Of a stretch of DNA of 60,774 nucleotides, positions 44,381 through 54,012 are shown one piece after another. Both the position numbers and the translations under genes were made by a program. The stretch's first letter is position 1; every line of letters starts with the position of its first letter. The stretch is from an uncultured Schlesneria sp. (lineage in GTDB: Bacteria > Planctomycetota > Planctomycetia > Planctomycetales > Planctomycetaceae): NCBI GenBank assembly GCA_903834925.1, contig CAILLA010000086.1:1-60774 (forward strand), in the 5' to 3' direction. Below the pieces are notes generated by a model, which saw only the letters and a list, made by a program, of their open reading frames with translations, ran no database searches and was not told where the DNA came from.

Positions 44381-45466
44381 TCAAAAATCAGACGTTTGAA
44401 GTGGCCTTTCCCCATATGACACACCGTTTGGGGTCAGAAGTTTAACGTAAACATGCGGGTCGATTTTTTCGTTCAGGAACCGTACCGATCCATCACAGAA
44501 CATCACGTTAACCCCACCTTCGTGATTGGAGCTCGGTCGTGGTTGAGTTCCCGTCTTGGCTTTGAGCCCCGCATTAATCCTCCAGTCTTGAGGAGCGGAT
44601 GAAGTCAATGTTCCGCCGGAAAACTGGGTATTGAGCGGCGATTTAACCGATTCGAAAAATGTCTCGGCACCGAAAAGAACTTGTCCATTTCTGTCATTAA
44701 TCGGCAAACCGAATCCAATTTTCGCGGTATCCGTATCGTACCAGAGACCTGCCTGAAGATTTTCGGTTAGCATCAAGGTCGTTGACATCCCGTCACCAGT
44801 GCCAACAAAGTCCAGACTTGGCTTAAACGAGGGATGCGCTCGCCAAAAAACACCTGTGGCCGTACTGACGATAACATCCTCTGGTTCGTCACTGGCGTTA
44901 TTCCCGTCCCAGCTTAACTTCCCAATCTGGTGCTTTCCTTTGGGGTCACCATGATAAAGGCTTCGAGAAATAAATCCCGCGTTGGCAACGTAACTCAAAC
45001 CACCCGGGGTTCGATCTGAGTCTGTATCATCCGGGCACGCGAATTCTGGTAGCCAGATCCGTTCCGTTTCGGCAATTTCCATACGGAAAACTGGATCTTC
45101 GCCGGAGACAACCACGGCGTTTTTCTTGATGTTTTTAAGCACTGCAGTCGCGTCGAGTGTCGGTAGGATTTGCATTTGCCAGCTCATCGGGATGGTTCCC
45201 TTTTTTCCAGACGCGTTCGTGACTTCGACGTCTTTACTGAGAAAGGGGAGTTCGCCGTTATAATTTGAACTGTAGTTGATAACGCCCAACCCGACTTGCC
45301 TGAGATTGTTCAAGCACCTCATGACTCTCGCTGGTCCACGTTTATTTTGAAGTAACCCTGGGCCGATGATGGCACACAGCAGGACGCAGACGGCGAGTAC
45401 CACGATGACATCGACTCGACCGATCCCTCGCCGACTTTGTGAACGCGCTGGAAGAATGAGTTTCAT
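44381..45466 (-). CDS. DUF1559 protein (pseudopilin-like)
   Basis: 361 residues. The N-terminus RRGIGRVDVIVVLAVCVLLC corresponds to the type IV pilin signal of DUF1559 proteins but is degenerate: the usual G-F-T-L-I-E is G-R-V-D-V-I, with Asp in place of the Glu at +5. CLNNLRQVGLGVINYSSNYNG and the C-terminal VNVMFCDGSVRFLNE are classic for the family. Planctomycetes carry many copies, and their function is unknown. Flanked on both sides by GTCTCCTGACCCC repeats. Confidence 0.88.
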   Translation of the reverse strand: MKLILPARSQSRRGIGRVDVIVVLAVCVLLCAIIGPGLLQNKRGPARVMRCLNNLRQVGLGVINYSSNYNGELPFLSKDVEVTNASGKKGTIPMSWQMQILPTLDATAVLKNIKKNAVVVSGEDPVFRMEIAETERIWLPEFACPDDTDSDRTPGGLSYVANAGFISRSLYHGDPKGKHQIGKLSWDGNNASDEPEDVIVSTATGVFWRAHPSFKPSLDFVGTGDGMSTTLMLTENLQAGLWYDTDTAKIGFGLPINDRNGQVLFGAETFFESVKSPLNTQFSGGTLTSSAPQDWRINAGLKAKTGTQPRPSSNHEGGVNVMFCDGSVRFLNEKIDPHVYVKLLTPNGVSYGERPLQTSDF

Positions 45467-45583
45467 GTTTACCCCTTCTGCGGTTGAGTCACCTCGCGAA
45501 TGCGGTCATTTTCACGCGAGTTTCATGGTAGCATGTCCTGCGATAATTCCAGCACAAAAATTTCGAGTCGTTGGAATTCGCCT

Positions 45584-45663
45584 TGTTGTGCGCGGGCCTG
45601 TGGTTCTGCGCAGGTCTCCTGACCCCGCAGAACATCTTCTCAGGGTCTCCCGACCCTTATTCA
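45584..45663. repeat. GTCTCCTGACCCC repeat, 5' side of DUF1559 gene
   Basis: TGTGCGCGGGCCTGTGGTTC leads into GCGCAGGTCTCCTGACCCCG, then CATCTTCTCAGGGTCTCCCG and ACCC. It matches the 44183-44241 copy in the same orientation. It lies between the DUF1559 gene and the epimerase gene. Confidence 0.7.
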
Positions 45664-45669
45664 TTCGTT

Positions 45670-46500
45670 TCAACCCAGATTCCGGCCCAGAAAATCAAAC
45701 GATTCCTGCATCACTTCAGGTGCCATATGACTATGGCGACTTAGTTCCACATTCAGACTTCCGGCGTAGTTGAGAGCTTTGAGTGTCTTCAACACCGGCT
45801 CAAACTCAATTGTCCCTTCCCCGAATCGCAGGTGGTCGTGAATCCCTCGTCTCATATCTTCAATGTGGATTGTGAAAATTCGATCGTGCCACGTTTCGAG
45901 ATAGTTCGAAATCGGTAGCGGCTCAAGACAGTGTACGTGGCCAATATCGACGGTGAGTCCAAAGCCGGGCCCGTCAACCAACGAGAGTAAGTATTGATAG
46001 TCGTCAAATGTCTGGACGAGCATCCCAGGTTCCGGTTCAAAGGCCAGGCGGATGTCTGACGGCTCGGCGTAATCGAGAACTTCACGACAACCATCGGCAA
46101 GTCGACGATAGGCTTCCGTCGGTTCGGGGTTGTCACGAACGATGCCGCTCCAGAACGAGACCGCTTCCGAATCGAGTTCTCTGGCGATCTGTACGCAACG
46201 TTTGAGAAAGTCGATGCGCACGGCACGGGCTTCTGCTGAGGGGCTGACCAGAGTCGGTTCATGTTTTCGTCGAGGATCAAGCAGAAAGCGGGCACCGGTT
46301 TCGATGACACTTGTCATTTCAAACCGCTCGAGAACTCGTCGCATGCGAATCAATTCAGCAGCAAGGTTGGTCGAATAGGGATCGAGACAGTGATGGTCAA
46401 TAGTGATCGCGACCGATCGATAGCCGATCTCAGCCATGAGTTCAATCGCCTGATCCCAACGATGTCCGGTCGTCCCGTTGGTGTTATAACCAAGTCGCAT
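45670..46500 (-). CDS. Sugar phosphate isomerase/epimerase family TIM barrel
   Basis: 276 residues of the xylose-isomerase-like superfamily (AP-endonuclease-2 fold). Candidate metal ligands are in RLAFEPEPGM, TVDIGHVHC, IHIEDMRRG and LNVELSRHSH. The C-terminus SLNVELSRHSHMAPEVM is typical. The Glu-Asp-His-Glu order suggests a functional metal site; the substrate is unknown. No partner gene lies next to it. Confidence 0.8.
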   Translation of the reverse strand: MRLGYNTNGTTGHRWDQAIELMAEIGYRSVAITIDHHCLDPYSTNLAAELIRMRRVLERFEMTSVIETGARFLLDPRRKHEPTLVSPSAEARAVRIDFLKRCVQIARELDSEAVSFWSGIVRDNPEPTEAYRRLADGCREVLDYAEPSDIRLAFEPEPGMLVQTFDDYQYLLSLVDGPGFGLTVDIGHVHCLEPLPISNYLETWHDRIFTIHIEDMRRGIHDHLRFGEGTIEFEPVLKTLKALNYAGSLNVELSRHSHMAPEVMQESFDFLGRNLG

Positions 46501-46820
46501 ATTTCATCTCGGTTGTGAATGGGGAAGTTTTTTAAAAGGTCCCGAAGGGCAATGTCGTTTAGGAGTTTTTACAGAAATAAATCGAAACCCCACCTCCCCT
46601 GCGGAGGTGGTAAACGGGCCTTTGCCCTAGGAATTTGCAGTTGTCTGAATCGATGAAGTTGGCACACCCTAAAAATGTGAACGATAACCAAATCTCGATA
46701 GTCAGGTAACGTTCAAAGAAATCTCGGGCTGTGACGATTGGGATCGAGTCACCCAGTCGGGTATGCTGCTGAACGCAAAACATTGCTGTTTGATGATCGT
46801 CTTCGGACTTCGGATATTTT
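46501..46820. other. Gene-free 320-bp stretch
   Basis: No coding region seen. It separates divergent genes and should hold both promoters. A small hairpin CCACCTCCCCTGCGGAGGTGG lies at about 46591-46611. Confidence 0.5.
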
Positions 46821-48959
46821 ATGACTTGGCTCTATTCGTTGTATTGGCTGGGTGCCTTGGCCGCCGCAGGGCCGGTTTTGTTTCACATGTGGCGGAGGAT
46901 GCCGCGTGGCGAACGGCCGTTTTCGACTCTGATGTTTCTGACACCGTCACCACCGCGTATTACCAGCCGCAGTCGGATCGAACATTGGTTACTGATGTTG
47001 CTTCGCGCAGCGGCGCTCGCGCTGCTGGCGTTTGCATTCACAAGGCCACTGTGGCGAGCGACCGCGACGGAACCCGACGAAGCGACAAACGAACAATTGC
47101 TGGCGATCCTGGTCGACACCAGTGCCAGCATGCAACGAGAGGGTGTCTGGAACGATCTGATTCAACAATTGGATGACCGGATCGCGAAGTTGCCCGTACA
47201 AACGAAAGTTGCACTGTATCGATTCGATCGGACGTTTGTTCCCGTCGCGGATTTTAAAGAACTCAAATCGTTGGAAGCTTCCGCTGGACGAGAATTGGTC
47301 AGAGCCCGACTGAAGGATTTGAAGCCGACCTGGGAATCGACTCGGTTAGGCGAAGCCCTGATCAGGACGGCGACATCGCTTCAGGAAGTTCAGACCGAAC
47401 GAGCCAAGCAGGCTTTTCAGCGAATCTGGCTGGCGACGGATTTACAAAGTGGTTCTGAGACCGTTACCTTGCAAGGTTATGAATGGCCCGACGACTTGCC
47501 TGTCGAACTGATTCTCGCCCATCCGAAATCAACATCGAATGCGGGACTGCAGGTCGTTGAACGAAACCCGGAATCCGCCGACGACGTCTTACGAGTTCGA
47601 ATAACCAACTCCGCCGACTCCGTCAAGGAAAAGTTTACGTTGAAATGGGGTCTGGACGATTCGCCTGAAGTTTCTGTTTACGTTCCACCGGGCCAAAGTC
47701 GGATTCTGCTTCCGCCGAAACTTCCGGCCGGAATGGTTTCATCTGTCCTTCGGCTGGCAGGGGATGATGACGACTTTGATAACCGGGTTTTTGTTGCAGA
47801 GAGTGTTCCCGAAACACGCCTGGTGATTTATTGCGGACCGGAATCGACCAACGATACCGAAGGAGCACGTTTTTATCTCGACCGACTTTTTTCCGCTTCA
47901 CATCGATTCAAAATCGAGTTGCGCGAGCCCGGCCAGGTGAATATCGCATCTGCAGATTTCCAACCATCATTGATCGTTTTGACCGAGCCGGACTCTGCGG
48001 TGCAGCCGATCGTTCGTAATCATCTGGCGAACGGCGGAACAGTGTTGATTGTATCGGCAACACCGGAAGCAACTGTGGCAAGCCTGACATTGTGCGGACG
48101 TGAAGGCATCTCGGCGAGTGAAGCAACTGTTTCCAAATATGCGATGCTCGGCGAAATCGATTTCGAAAATCCGGTGTTTGCCCCGTTTGCGGAATCTCAA
48201 TTCAGCGACTTCACGGGAATCCGATTCTGGAAACATCGAAAACTGGATGGGTTAAACGTCGTTGATGCGAAATCGGAAAAACCTGGGGTCGGAAAAATCG
48301 AGGACGCCGATCGGGTCTTGGCCCGGTTCGATGACGGAGATCCTGCGATTGTCGAATTTTCATTGGAGCGGGGTAATGTCATTGTGTTCGCGGCTGGCTG
48401 GCAACCAGCTGATAGTCAATTTGCGCGCAGTTCAAAATTCCCAATGTTAATGTTTCGCCTGCTGGAACACTCGACAAAACTCACCCCGCGAACAGAAGGG
48501 CAAGTGGTTGGTAGCGCTCTTGACTGGCCAACCACATCGCGAGCAGAAACCTCGGCGACGGGAACCGCTCGACTGCCGGATGGAACCGAGTTATCGTCGT
48601 TACCGACCGATGTCTCCTTTCAAGCGACGGCAACACCAGGCCTGTATCAGTTAAGCGTTCCGGGTCGAACGGAACAAATTGCCGTGAATCTTTCAGCCGA
48701 CGAGAGCCGGACGAATCCGCTGACGCTTGAGCAACTGGAAAGTTTTGGATTGAAAATGAAAGGGCGTGAAAGACCGGATGATCCGCAACGTCAACGCCAA
48801 CGGCAGCGTCAACTCCAACTGGTCGAGCTGGAACAATCGCAAAAGTTGTGGCAACAGATTCTGGTGGCGGTAATTGCGGTGTTGCTGCTGGAGACGTTTT
48901 TGACAGGCTGGTTCGGGTCAAAGCAAAACACAGAGGTGTCTCAAGCATTGCCTGTCTGA
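46821..48959 (+). CDS. BatA-like membrane protein with von Willebrand factor A domain
   Basis: 712 residues. The N-terminus MTWLYSLYWLGALAAAGPVL with HMWRRMPRGERPFSTLMFL matches the aerotolerance-regulator (BatA) N-terminal domain with two membrane segments. A VWA-like domain begins LLAILVDTSASMQRE (MIDAS DxSxS). A long extracytoplasmic region and a final membrane segment (ILVAVIAVLLLETFLTGWF) follow. In Planctomycetes such genes usually sit after MoxR and DUF58 genes; neither is here. Function unproven. Confidence 0.85.
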   Translation: MTWLYSLYWLGALAAAGPVLFHMWRRMPRGERPFSTLMFLTPSPPRITSRSRIEHWLLMLLRAAALALLAFAFTRPLWRATATEPDEATNEQLLAILVDTSASMQREGVWNDLIQQLDDRIAKLPVQTKVALYRFDRTFVPVADFKELKSLEASAGRELVRARLKDLKPTWESTRLGEALIRTATSLQEVQTERAKQAFQRIWLATDLQSGSETVTLQGYEWPDDLPVELILAHPKSTSNAGLQVVERNPESADDVLRVRITNSADSVKEKFTLKWGLDDSPEVSVYVPPGQSRILLPPKLPAGMVSSVLRLAGDDDDFDNRVFVAESVPETRLVIYCGPESTNDTEGARFYLDRLFSASHRFKIELREPGQVNIASADFQPSLIVLTEPDSAVQPIVRNHLANGGTVLIVSATPEATVASLTLCGREGISASEATVSKYAMLGEIDFENPVFAPFAESQFSDFTGIRFWKHRKLDGLNVVDAKSEKPGVGKIEDADRVLARFDDGDPAIVEFSLERGNVIVFAAGWQPADSQFARSSKFPMLMFRLLEHSTKLTPRTEGQVVGSALDWPTTSRAETSATGTARLPDGTELSSLPTDVSFQATATPGLYQLSVPGRTEQIAVNLSADESRTNPLTLEQLESFGLKMKGRERPDDPQRQRQRQRQLQLVELEQSQKLWQQILVAVIAVLLLETFLTGWFGSKQNTEVSQALPV

Positions 48960-49246
48960 TAGAGACCTGTAATCCAGTGCACGTTCGACGGTGGTTTTCA
49001 GCCAATAGAATTGATGGTTGCTGAATGTCCTGTTTGTGGGAGTTCGGGGTGACGATGAAGAGATTTCACGGTTCTACGGGTTTTGAGAATTGCAAGTCTT
49101 AAGCCACCGATATTGTGGGTCACCGCAGCCTGACGGTTTTTGGAACCGCCGATCGGTTTGACTCTTCGCGTTGGTGGTTTAGAATCAGAGCCCGGCGTGC
49201 AGGGATGCTGTTACGGAGGCTCAGTTTTTTATAGCGGGAGTCGCTT

Positions 49247-50029
49247 ATGTCCCTGCGAGTTTTGACGGCGTTACCTGTGTTCAATGAAGAACGTCACGTG
49301 ATCGATGTGATCACTGAGGTCCGGAAATACTCAAAAGAGATCCTAGTCGTCGACGACGGGTCATCCGATAAAACGCCAGAACTGCTGAAATCGATGCGCG
49401 ACGTGCATGTCGTGCGACATCAGCAGAACCAAGGCTATGGCGCTGGTCTCCGGACGGCATTTACGTATGCCCTATCCGGTCAGTACGACGTGCTGGTGAC
49501 GATTGATTGTGATGGCCAACATCAACCGGCGTTGATTCCCGAAATGGCAGCGACTGTTTTCAATCAGGAAGACGCACCAGCCGACATTGTCTCGGGCAGT
49601 CGTTATTTGAAAATCTTCGATGGGGCCAGTGAGCCGCCGATCGAACGACGCCGAATCAATCTTCAGATTACTGAATGGTTGAATCACCAGTTTTGCCTGA
49701 ACCTGACCGACGCGTTCTGTGGTTTCAAGGCGTACCGAGTTGATTCCCTTGCCAGGCTGCGAATTACCGAACTCGGCTACGCAATGCCGCTGCAACTTTG
49801 GGTGCAGGCTGCCGCTCAAAAAATGAAGATTGTCGAGTTTCCCGTGCCGCTGATCTATCTGGAAGAAGAGCGATCATTTGGTGGTTCATTGGATATCGCA
49901 GCGAAGCGACTGGCGTATTACCAGGAAGTGCTCGATCGCGAGATGGCATCACTTCAACTGACTCAAACCAAGAAGTGCGAATCGACACCTCCCTCGGGAC
50001 ATCGGCCTCTTGCTTGTTGCTCGCGATAG
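49247..50029 (+). CDS. Family 2 glycosyltransferase (dolichol-phosphate-mannose-synthase-like)
   Basis: 260 residues, GT-A fold: TALPVFNEERHVIDVI, VVDDGSSDKTPELL, VTIDCDGQHQPALIPEM (catalytic DxD-like), SGSRYL and FCGFKAYR. There are no membrane segments, so it is a cytoplasmic or peripheral enzyme that likely moves a sugar from a nucleotide donor to a lipid carrier. GGGAG precedes the ATG. The C-terminal about 20 residues after the catalytic domain are Cys/Pro-rich and variable. Confidence 0.85.
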   Translation: MSLRVLTALPVFNEERHVIDVITEVRKYSKEILVVDDGSSDKTPELLKSMRDVHVVRHQQNQGYGAGLRTAFTYALSGQYDVLVTIDCDGQHQPALIPEMAATVFNQEDAPADIVSGSRYLKIFDGASEPPIERRRINLQITEWLNHQFCLNLTDAFCGFKAYRVDSLARLRITELGYAMPLQLWVQAAAQKMKIVEFPVPLIYLEEERSFGGSLDIAAKRLAYYQEVLDREMASLQLTQTKKCESTPPSGHRPLACCSR

Positions 50030-50054
50030 CCCTTCATCAATCTTCTTATTTCCT

Positions 50055-50141
50055 GTGCCACTGCTTGACCGTCTTCGGCCAAGCAGTGCTCTTCGACCAG
50101 CATGAGAAGAAGCCAATGCGCCTGAGACGACTCCACCGATG
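50055..50141. repeat. Degenerate double-hairpin repeat
   Basis: The first unit is intact (GTGCCACTGCTTGACCGTCT, TCGGCCAAGCAGTG). The second is decayed (CGCCTGAGACGACTCCACCG). It lies between convergent genes, so it may help end both transcripts. Confidence 0.6.
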
Positions 50142-50252
50142 AGTTATCTCAGTCCAAATTAGCCATCTCGCTCCGCCGAGACGATAGCCGAATTACAACA
50201 AACCTCGACTGGCACTTGAAAGCCCCGATGGATCCCAAGGCAAATGGCAAAT

Positions 50253-52619
50253 TTACTCGACCACTGCGCGCGGTGATTCATCGGTCTTAATCGTCCACTT
50301 TACAGATTGTTTTTGGACTTCAGGGTGTTTTGAATCGAGAAACGCGCCAAGTCGCTCACGCAGCTCAAACAGCTTTTGAGCGACCGCCGGTTTGTATTCA
50401 GCTGTTCCGGCGTCTTCGGAATTTTTCTTTTTTAAGTCGACTTCGAGACCAAGAAATTCTTTTACCGCTTCGGCCACCGCCTGCCGAGATTGTCCGGTCA
50501 CCAATGTATAAGCGGTCAAATATTCCACCAGTTGCTGACCTTCACGGTAGGATTTGAGCCTGAGGCTGGGCGAGACCTTCGGGTCTTGCGGATTACGAGC
50601 TGGATAGAACAGCGACAGTGCGTCCGGCTTGTCCCAGGATTCTCTTCTTCCGATCGTCTGCCACGGCAAAACTCCGTCCGCTCCGAGGCACCACGCATCC
50701 AGACACCATGCCACGGGCTGCACAGGAAATTCTGTTGGCGGCGCGGTCGTTCCATAGAAGGTCACCATCGTGCCAAATCGGGCCTGACGGCGTTCAATCC
50801 GTTCGCGATACGGACGAAGGGCACCACTGATTACTTCCACGCCACTCACGCCGTCGAGTAGATCACGTTGCCATTCCGGCCTGGAAATGTCGCAACGAAA
50901 AACGGCATTCGGGGCAATCGATCGGGCCGCTCGATTAAATTCCTGGCCGTAACGACGCAAGGCCCAGAAGTCTTGAGTATTGACCGGTTCGTCGAAAACC
51001 CAAGGTGCAGAACAGGAGTTCCAGTTTCCTCGCTGCTCTTTGAAATAGACTTTGTTGTTGAGATAGAACTGCAGCCAACTCTTCGTCCAACCCCTTTTCG
51101 CCGCGTGTTCCGCGAATTCTCTGGCAGTCGTCGAAAACTCGTTCCAATAACTTTCGTCGAAGGCATCCTCAACCCAATAACCTCCTTTGAAATGACGATG
51201 AACGTCCGCAGGCCAATGTTCGTTGAGCGGCAAATAGAACGCATCAACAGGAACGCCGGTTCGTGGCAAACCGGAAAACGCCGTCCCATCCAGCAGGGGG
51301 CCAAACCGGCGATCCCAGGCCTCCCAATCCCACGCGTTAGCTTTCTTGACCGGTGCGCAACCATCGGCCACACGTCCATTCCAACCATAGCGTAGGACGT
51401 TGAGGTTTAATCGATGCTCATGCGCCAAACGGTACCAGGCGACTTCTTCCTCGGCAGGAACCGGCAATCCATAAGCATTCATTTCGGGAACAAAAGAGAG
51501 CTGATCCGGCAGCGTGAAATCCCAGACAAGCAGCGTGATTGGTAAGCTCTTTTTACCAATGCGAACCGTCACCGAATGCGCACCACTGCGAACCGAGTGT
51601 GGCAGATAGATTTCACAAACGACACGGCTCTGGTGAATAGAATCGATCAATACATCCGCCACGTCACCTGCAGAGATCGCTTTGACGAGCGAAAACAGTT
51701 TTGGCTTCAGACCTGCCGCTTCGACTTCGACCGGTTCATTCTCGTTGCGTTCAATGAAGAAAGTGACCGCTTCGTTTTTTGCGGCGTACAGCTGGTTTCC
51801 AAGGGGAACACCCATCAGATCGGTCAGCAGCGATTTTTCCGCGTTCGGTCGTTTGGTCGTCGCAACAGGAAGAATGCACTTTTCCGTTTGATCGAGTTTT
51901 GGTTTCATCGGAACTGGTGATTGACTTGCATTTCCGTCCGTCCAGACGATGAAGTAAGGTGCCACCGTCTTATTCATATCGCGTGAAGCGACCATTCGAT
52001 TGGGAAACAGCTTCCAGGCGAACTTTTCGCCATCGCGTTCGTACTCAGAACCGACATCGTCTTGGACGAATACTCCGTGACTTCGTCCGTCGGCGCAGGC
52101 CTCGATTACTTTGGGATCAACAGGAATGACCTGCCAGCCATTCGCGTCGGGCGGCGTTGCATCACCAAAGCCCCAGATGGATCCGGCTTCGCTATTGACC
52201 ACGGACGTGACATCCGAACCAGGACCATTCCAGGATTGGTCGGGTTTCGCCCAGCGAAACGAAGCTCCCGTCCCCTTCGCGTATCCACTGCCAGTACCTT
52301 CTTCCCAAGGGCTGGCAACCGTGGAAACCGTCATTCGCCGTAAAGGTGCGTCCTTCGATTCCAGATGCAGCCATAACTGTGCACGACTCACCCGCTTTCC
52401 TCGCAATGCCTTACTGTCAAAGTCGAGCAATGAAAACTCTTGAATCCCCTTAAACTTTAAACGGGGCGCCCCACCGTTATTTCCTTCCTGCTCGCCAGGA
52501 TAGGCGGAGATCCAGACGTCTCGCGTCACGGGCAATTTCAACGGTTCCGCTGCCGAAACAATGGTGACGAAACTTAGTAAGAAAACGCACGAGAGAAGTT
52601 GGGTGAAGGTGTGCATCAC
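50253..52619 (-). CDS. Large secreted glycoside-hydrolase-like protein
   Basis: 788 residues with a signal peptide ending VSAAEP. The N-terminal about 220 residues form a beta-rich module (RDVWISAYPGEQEGNNGG, QEFSLLDFDSKALRGK) of the DNRLRE/carbohydrate-binding kind. From about residue 360 follows a TIM-barrel-like region (HRLNLNVLRYGWNG, FYLPLNEHWPAD, WLQFYLNNKVYFK, APWVFDEPVN) resembling DUF4091-type glycoside hydrolases. An acid in VFDEP is a catalytic candidate. Exact substrate is unknown. No transporter or regulator is adjacent. Confidence 0.6.
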   Translation of the reverse strand: MMHTFTQLLSCVFLLSFVTIVSAAEPLKLPVTRDVWISAYPGEQEGNNGGAPRLKFKGIQEFSLLDFDSKALRGKRVSRAQLWLHLESKDAPLRRMTVSTVASPWEEGTGSGYAKGTGASFRWAKPDQSWNGPGSDVTSVVNSEAGSIWGFGDATPPDANGWQVIPVDPKVIEACADGRSHGVFVQDDVGSEYERDGEKFAWKLFPNRMVASRDMNKTVAPYFIVWTDGNASQSPVPMKPKLDQTEKCILPVATTKRPNAEKSLLTDLMGVPLGNQLYAAKNEAVTFFIERNENEPVEVEAAGLKPKLFSLVKAISAGDVADVLIDSIHQSRVVCEIYLPHSVRSGAHSVTVRIGKKSLPITLLVWDFTLPDQLSFVPEMNAYGLPVPAEEEVAWYRLAHEHRLNLNVLRYGWNGRVADGCAPVKKANAWDWEAWDRRFGPLLDGTAFSGLPRTGVPVDAFYLPLNEHWPADVHRHFKGGYWVEDAFDESYWNEFSTTAREFAEHAAKRGWTKSWLQFYLNNKVYFKEQRGNWNSCSAPWVFDEPVNTQDFWALRRYGQEFNRAARSIAPNAVFRCDISRPEWQRDLLDGVSGVEVISGALRPYRERIERRQARFGTMVTFYGTTAPPTEFPVQPVAWCLDAWCLGADGVLPWQTIGRRESWDKPDALSLFYPARNPQDPKVSPSLRLKSYREGQQLVEYLTAYTLVTGQSRQAVAEAVKEFLGLEVDLKKKNSEDAGTAEYKPAVAQKLFELRERLGAFLDSKHPEVQKQSVKWTIKTDESPRAVVE

Positions 52620-52689
52620 AAAAGACTAAGCATCCAAAGTGAGCGATGCAATTGATCTGCGGGCGTTTCGGGAATGAGCAACAAATCTT

Positions 52690-52787
52690 GTGCCACTGAA
52701 TGACCGTCTTCGGTCACTCAGTGTCTTTCAATCACCCCGTTACAAATCAAAGACACTGCGTCGGAGAAGACTCCGATGCAGTGGCAC
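52690..52787. repeat. BIME-like double-hairpin repeat (reverse orientation)
   Basis: Intact element in the same orientation as the one at 35959. It is bounded by GTGCCAC and GTGGCAC with both hairpins well paired. It lies between the glycoside-hydrolase-like gene (5' end) and the mnmA 3' end. Confidence 0.85.
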
Positions 52788-52815
52788 CTCCGATTTCGAA
52801 TGAGCAACGTTGAAT

Positions 52816-54012
52816 TCAACGGCTTTCACTTTGTCGAATCCAGCCACCACCCAGAACTCGATCGCCCTCATAGAGAACAAGTGCCTGACCAGGCGCGACG
52901 CCGAATTGTGCTTCGGTGAAATTCACTCGCACATGGTCCGGGGTGACACGTACGACATGAGCGACCGCTGCCGTGTGCTGATAACGGATTTGGGCCAGAC
53001 AATCGAATTCCTCGGGAAGGCCATCGACCAGCCAACTGATTCCGTCCGCTTCCAGTTCACGACAGGCCAAATCTTGATGAGTCCCCAGGACAACGCGGCG
53101 TGTTTCCGGCTCGATCCGAATCACGAAACGAGGTTCACCGAACGTGATGCCCAGTCCGCGCCGTTGGCCGATCGTGAATTGATCGAATCCAGAATGCTTT
53201 CCAAGAACTTTACCTGCCGGATCAACGAATTCACCCGACATGTCGGGGCGACCACGGTAACGTTCCAGAAATCCGACATAGTCGTTATCGGGAATGAAAC
53301 AGATTTCCTGGCTGTCGGGCTTGGTCGCCACTCGAAGGCCGGCCTGTGCCGCCAGTTCGCGAATCTCGGGCTTATTGAAACCGCCGACTGGGAACAGTAT
53401 TCGATCGAGGATATTGCAATTGATCCCCGCCAGCACATACGACTGGTCCTTCGTCAGATCGCGACCTCTTATCAGGGCGGGCTTACCTTCGATTGTCTGA
53501 ATTCTGGCGTAGTGTCCTGTTGCAATCAGGTCGGCTCCGACGCTGACAGCAAAATCCCAAAGCTTGCCGAACTTCAGCCAGTTGTTACACATTACGCAGG
53601 GATTGGGAGTTCGTCCCGCGAGATATTCATCGACGAAGTAATCCTTAATCCGCCCGAATGCGTCCGAAAAGTTCAGCGCGTGAAAGGGGATATCAAGCAC
53701 ATCCGCCACGCGACGCGCGTCGGCAGCATCCGATGCACTACAGCACCCTTGTTTGTTGGCCTTTGTTCCGAGAATCGGCAGCGTTGGAAGTGCCGTTGAA
53801 GCGTGCTGCTGTGATTCTGCTCCAGACATCGCACCGGATGACACTAAGTTTGCCTTGGGTTCGACGCGACAGGCGGTTTCTTCGACAGCGCCTGAGCGCA
53901 TGAAAAGTCCGATGATCTCGTACCCTTGCTCTTTCAACAGTACCGCCGCAGCAGAACTATCAACGCCACCACTCATCGCCAGGACAACTCGCTTGGACAT
54001 TTCGTCTTTCAT
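52816..54012 (-). CDS. mnmA: tRNA-specific 2-thiouridylase MnmA
   Basis: 398 residues from the ATG at 54012 (394 from 54000). It uses ATP to thiolate uridine-34 of tRNAs for Lys, Glu and Gln. Motifs are the PP-loop VLAMSGGVDSSAAA, GCCSASDAADARRVAD, the first catalytic Cys in TPNPCVMCNNWLKFG and the second in SQEICFIPDNDY. About 45 residues are inserted between FMRSG and GCCSASD, a Gln/Ala/Ser-rich spacer absent from short MnmA proteins. The upstream ATG overlaps the fur stop (ATGA), so the two are coupled. Confidence 0.93.
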   Translation of the reverse strand: MKDEMSKRVVLAMSGGVDSSAAAVLLKEQGYEIIGLFMRSGAVEETACRVEPKANLVSSGAMSGAESQQHASTALPTLPILGTKANKQGCCSASDAADARRVADVLDIPFHALNFSDAFGRIKDYFVDEYLAGRTPNPCVMCNNWLKFGKLWDFAVSVGADLIATGHYARIQTIEGKPALIRGRDLTKDQSYVLAGINCNILDRILFPVGGFNKPEIRELAAQAGLRVATKPDSQEICFIPDNDYVGFLERYRGRPDMSGEFVDPAGKVLGKHSGFDQFTIGQRRGLGITFGEPRFVIRIEPETRRVVLGTHQDLACRELEADGISWLVDGLPEEFDCLAQIRYQHTAAVAHVVRVTPDHVRVNFTEAQFGVAPGQALVLYEGDRVLGGGWIRQSESR

